In this document: positions 60,006-64,000 of the stretch, piece by piece | Position numbering within the stretch: the stretch's first letter is position 1 | How the letters are laid out: each line of letters opens with the position of its first letter | Assembly (NCBI GenBank): GCA_027924645.1 | Contig: BSBN01000845.1 | Location: 1,798,001 to 1,862,000, forward strand | Direction of reading: 5' to 3' | Origin: Cunninghamia lanceolata | Lineage: Eukaryota > Streptophyta > Pinopsida > Cupressales > Cupressaceae | Length of the DNA: 64,000 nt | Made by a program: the position numbers and the translations under genes | The notes under the pieces: generated by a model | What the model saw: the letters and a program-made list of their open reading frames with translations, nothing else | Database searches by the model: none | Told to the model about the DNA's origin: nothing

Positions 60006-61744
60006 AAAGGAAAAGGTGGGAGGCTACCCATAAATTATATTACTTAAAAGATTTTGTACAGAATAGCAACAAAGAATTAAATAAAATATGTACACAGAGG
60101 CCCAAGAATGGCTAGATTTAGCAAATATAAAACTCATCTAAACTAAAGATAAACTAAGCATAGTTTAATTTGCCACCCCAATGAGCAAAACTAGAGACAA
60201 AAAAAAAAACACCAACCCACACCCACAGACCAGAAATACCACATCACCCTGCCCGTTCACTGCCAGCACCAGGAGATGATTCAGCCATGCCATCACACCA
60301 TGTCGGATCAGCCACCCAAAACAAAGACCCCAACCACCACACAACAAAACCTCCACCACCTTTAGACTACAACCTAGCCACCAAAAAGCACCGCATCCAC
60401 CGCTACACCCCCAGGCAATACTACGCTGCAGAACTAGCAACAAGAAAAGGAACGTAATCCTTAGGCACTGCAATGTTTCCAACATCTCCCTAGGCATCTT
60501 CATCTCCTTACTTCGAGTCATCAAATGCATCTTTGGGAATGCGAGGCACTAGATCCAAGGCATGTACTCTTACAAACATGATGCCTGTGAAGGTATCCTT
60601 AATGCACTTTGTGTCCTTTTTTGAGAAGAGGAAGCTATAAGCAGTGAGTTCTCTATCGAGCTCGTAACTGCTTAGCAATTTAAGGGATGATTGCATCACT
60701 CTATAAACTGCTTGGTGGGGAGCTGAAAATCTTACAGTTTGAAGATGGAAAAGTCCTCCAATTAGGGAGTCACCCTATTCCATGTTATATCCCTTAACCG
60801 CCATAGCAATCTATCCACTATGTACATATTATTATAGAAGAGACCAGAGGAAAGCTTATGAACATATTCTACATCTTGTCTCAGGTCCATTATGCTGGAG
60901 AGGATTTGGGAAACAATGTCTGAGTAGTTGAGAATTTAACCAGCATAACCTTTTAACCATCTGTGCCTCGAAATACAACACACTGCAAGCTGCATCAACG
61001 TGCAATCCTAGACTATCAAAGTCATTAAATTTGAGACCTTGACCTTTCCTCTCACCTCTGGCTCCCAATCTAATGGGGGGAAAAAGAGCCTTTGGTTAAG
61101 ACGCATTTCCACCATGAGAGACTGAGGATGAAATTAAGAGCTACAACAATCAAGACAGGAAAATATAAACCCTAAACAAAGGATTAAAAATGATAATCTG
61201 CTAAGCTGGAGTGATGTCATCCATGTGATTGGAGGAATGAGAGTCATTCTTGCACAATCCCAATGCAATCTGAGCAATGCTAATAGACAGTCATTATATG
61301 GGAAGTCATGAGAATGTTAGACACATAAATCTCCACACAAGCTTTCCTTTAATAACCATTGTACTTCAACTATGACATGTGATGCAAAGACGACCCCTAA
61401 AAGTAGTTAAAAAGACCTACCATCTTTGTTAAAGATTGAGGCTTATTTGAAAAGACATCTACTTTAAGAATCTTGAATCCCTGAGATTTAAACAACCATT
61501 GTCGAAAGGAACAGATAGCTATTATACTTCACCAACCACAAGGATGAGATCTGACACAAGCCCACTCCCCACATGCCAGCCTCAAGAACTTAAACTTCAC
61601 ACTCCCCAGAGTTATAAAGGATTCATACTATAGCCGTTGTAAGAGGTATGACATCCTTGGGTAAGAGCCATTCTGTCAAAGAGTAGATTGGTTGGCAATA
61701 GGAGTATCCAAATTATCATTCAACAGAGTTAGCAACTTGCTTGG
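60006..61744 (-). other. LINE 3' region
   Basis: Minus-strand open frames at 60,165-60,530, 60,508-60,699 and 60,856-61,068 show no known domain. The stretch is unusually long for a LINE 3' UTR, so another insertion may be hidden here. Confidence 0.4.
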
Positions 61745-61753
61745 CAAACTCAA

Positions 61754-62205
61754 CTACCCTGGTAGAAATACTTCTGCCTCCATGTCTTGGTCTATCGCCA
61801 AGTTGGCTAGACCGTCTACCACCTTGTTTCCTTCTCTAAAAGTGTGTGAGACAAGGAAGTTGTGAAACTTCAGTAACAGGGATATTGCTTGTTGAAGAAT
61901 ATAATTAACTTTCCAATTATTTGAATTTTTTGCCTTTAGATCATTGGTGATAATTTGAGAATCACCCTCTATCCATAAATCCTTAATGTCCATGTTGACC
62001 GTCAATTAGAGACCATGAACTAGAGACCAAGCTTCCACTTGGTTATTCAAACCCTTGGGTACCTTGGATTCTTTAGTTGCCAAGAGAGAGCCATCTCATC
62101 TTCTTAACATGCACCCAGTCCCCAAAACCTCAGGATTCCCTCTACACGCACCATCAAAATTCAGCTTGCAAAAAGGATCTATGGGAGGAATCCATTTGAC
62201 ATCCT
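61754..62205 (-). pseudogene. LINE-encoded RNase H
   Basis: One frame with two stops: KLNFDGACRGNPEVLGTGC (first Asp), NNQVEAWSLVHGL (Glu), DLWIEGDSQIITNDLK (Asp), VSHTFREGNKVVDGLANLA (last Asp). All four catalytic positions of plant-type RNase H are kept. It would degrade RNA in the hybrid made during LINE insertion. Confidence 0.85.
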
Positions 62206-62389
62206 TTCTTAGAGAGGTGTTGCCTTTACTAATTGAACATCCCCCTATCCCATCTTCATTGAGAGATTGTTAGCCTTTTACCAGCTCAGTGTCCCAATTT
62301 GTCCAGATGGAAGTCATATATTTTAATTTTCTAATATTTGCCACCACCAGCTCTAAAATGACCTCCTCTAGCTTAGAGCAGACCAATTG

Positions 62390-63265
62390 CATGAAGAAGC
62401 TTCCCTTCTAAAGATTCTATAATTCCTTTCCCTCCATAAATGCCACACAATCATGGAAGGGCCTAGTTCCCATAAATAAGAAAAAAATGAATCTAGAAAC
62501 AAGATTGGCTAGTTTTTAAACATGAGAAGTAAAGTTGTAGAAAGAGGAGAACTCTAGTTTAACTTCCTCATGAATCAAAGCCAGCATTCTCAACTGAATG
62601 GGCAATTAATAAATAAACGATCCACTGATTCCTCATCCTTCTTGCAAAGGATGGAAGAAAAATTAGAGCCAATACCTAGTCTTTTAATCCTTTCGCCCGT
62701 TAGAACTATTTTGTGGAGATCCAACAAAACAAACACTCTAGCCTTGGGCAATAAGACTTTGTTCCAAACAAGTTTGTCAGCCAATCTAACCTCACTCTTT
62801 CCATAGCCATCCTATAACCATCTTTAACTGAATAGGAACCCGTCTTATCCCTTGTCCATATCAATTTATCATCTTTGTTTGAGAAGATCACTACTTTTTT
62901 CCTTAGTAGAGTCTTCAGGAGGTCCTTCTGCTCAACTCGAAAGTTACAGTCCTGAGTGCTTTTCCAGGAAATTGATACCAAGTCATAGAATCTGCTAACA
63001 CACCAATAGTCTTTAACTTTATAACCCCAATTCCTTTGAAGGAAAGATTTCGCCTCTCTAAGAACTTCCTAGCTTGAAAGCTTGGCTTGCCCACACCAGG
63101 AATCTTCCCAGAAATCTGCTTTCTCACCATTATGGATGACCCAAGACAAACTTGGGAGAATAAAATCTTTGTATTTTGACAAAAAGTTCCAGATCGCTAA
63201 ATCCCTAGGAGGATTTTTTATAGTAAAAATTTTTTCACTTTCATGAGAGTCGAGATATTTGGCCT
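62390..63265 (-). pseudogene. LINE zf-RVT-like region
   Basis: Pieces such as LSWVIHNGEKADFWEDSWCG and LIWTRDKTGSYSVKDGYRMA are the usual link between RT and the zf-RVT domain of plant LINEs. Frames change near 63,070, 62,910 and 62,720. Confidence 0.75.
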
Positions 63266-64000
63266 TCACCTATTCATCCCATTTTGTATTTGGATTCTTA
63301 TAGAGCCTCCATGCAATTTTTGCTCCTAAGGCTTGATTCTAGACAATTAAGTCCAAAATTCCTACCCCACCTACTGATTTTGGTTTACATATTTTATCCC
63401 AGGACATTAGATGAACTTTCTTCTCCTAAGAGGTACCTTGCCATATGAATTGCTTACAAATCCTCTCAACTTTGATATTTACCCCTTTTAAAATTTGAAA
63501 GATTGACATCATATAAACTAGAACTACAGCTAGAATAGCTTTTATCATTACAATTTTGCCTTCCTGTGAAAGCCAACGCCCCTTCAAAGCAGCCATCTTG
63601 GATTTTAGATTGGCAATGTCATTATCCCAAAGATTATTTTTGTGTTGTCCACTGAAGAGGGGTAGGCCTAAATATTTCCCTAGGAGAGATTCAATTTTAA
63701 AGTTAAAGATCTTATTGATCACTACTTGGTCGACTAGAGGGACGTTGAAGAAAAAACCACTAACTTGGAGCAATTGATGAGTTGCCCTAAAAGAGAACAA
63801 TAAACGTCAACTATTTTCTTAATTGTCCTAGCTTCCTCTATTGTGGCTTGACCAAATAAGATTGTCATATGCAAATAGGGCATGCGTGTAAGAGTCCTAA
63901 ATTTATTTAAACCTAATACCTTGCCAGTTAGATCATCTATTTGCTTCTTTGACAGCCCATATGAAGGCTTTTGCCATGAGGATAAAGAGGTATGGTAATA
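63266..64000 (-). pseudogene. LINE reverse transcriptase, C-terminal part
   Basis: Text such as ESLLGKYLGLPLFSGQHKNN, LKGRWLSQEGKIVMIKAILA and VERICKQFIWQG is the thumb/post-RT segment common to plant non-LTR retrotransposons. The catalytic YxDD part would lie beyond the window edge. Confidence 0.85.

Larger units (their letters stand above)
59997..64000 (-). mobile_element. L1-like LINE, 3' part, running off the window
   Basis: On the minus strand the order is the end of reverse transcriptase (63.8-63.3 kb), a cysteine/histidine zf-RVT-like region (about 63.0-62.4 kb), RNase H (62.2-61.75 kb) and a long 3' region. It ends in gtagcctcccaccttttcctttaaaaaaaaa, an A tail at 59,997-60,005. Plant L1-like LINEs often carry a plant-type RNase H in this place. 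Several frame changes and stops make this copy inactive. Its 5' half and target duplication lie beyond 64,000. Confidence 0.8.

Noticed and set aside
60165..60530. 121-codon hydrophobic minus-strand frame in the LINE 3' region
   Set aside because: It is Leu/Gly/Cys/Trp-rich with no recognisable fold and sits in a non-coding part of the LINE; it could be chance.
1..64000. CRISPR arrays, tRNA or rRNA genes, bacterial-type operons
   Set aside because: I looked and saw none. The repeats are LTRs, tandem duplications and microsatellites. tRNA-like strings are primer binding sites only.

Overview
The window is nuclear DNA from a land plant. It is AT-rich, gene-poor and filled with retrotransposons nested inside one another and inside older host genes. 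A gymnosperm or another large, repeat-rich genome would fit, but nothing here proves the species. Supporting features are a glycine-rich cell-wall protein gene, an LRR receptor kinase relic with a kinase-domain intron, plant-type LTR retrotransposons (Copia, chromovirus, Tat-type Gypsy), an L1-like LINE with a plant RNase H, and a plant mobile domain (PMD) gene.

Layout. 0.2-1.5 kb: a possible multi-exon host gene of unknown function. 1.5-4.1 kb: AT-rich intergenic DNA. 4.1-6.6 kb: tandem repeats, then a glycine-rich protein gene (GRP1) with its promoter; one reading-frame slip lies in a run of five G. 8.6-12.4 kb: remains of a minus-strand two-exon gene next to a 3.3-kb non-autonomous Copia-like element that carries Gag only. 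12.4-19.3 kb: intergenic, with a long fold-back and two AT microsatellites. 19.26-38.15 kb: a second copy of the GRP segment (GRP2), split at its TATA box by a 17-kb Tat-type Gypsy element. That element carries a degenerate PMD gene in antisense and has a LINE fragment inserted in its 3' LTR. GRP2 has lost its start codon and has an early stop.

38.2-46.4 kb: an antisense Copia gag relic split by a 6.4-kb chromovirus with a TGTCT target duplication. 47.2-57.8 kb: an LRR receptor-like kinase pseudogene split twice, first in the glycine-rich loop by a 3.0-kb non-autonomous element with a G-patch/zinc-knuckle ORF (duplication AGGTG), then after the catalytic loop by a 5.6-kb Copia element (duplication ATTTC). 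58.2-58.6 kb: a Copia RNase H fragment. 60.0-64.0 kb: the 3' part of a minus-strand LINE that runs off the window.

No complete, undamaged host gene was found. The most unusual content is the passenger genes carried by retroelements: the antisense PMD gene in the Tat Gypsy, the G-patch/zinc-knuckle ORF, and the Gag-only element. LTR pairs and target duplications, read by eye, give a relative insertion history. All splice sites, family names and divergences here come from reading the sequence, not from searches.
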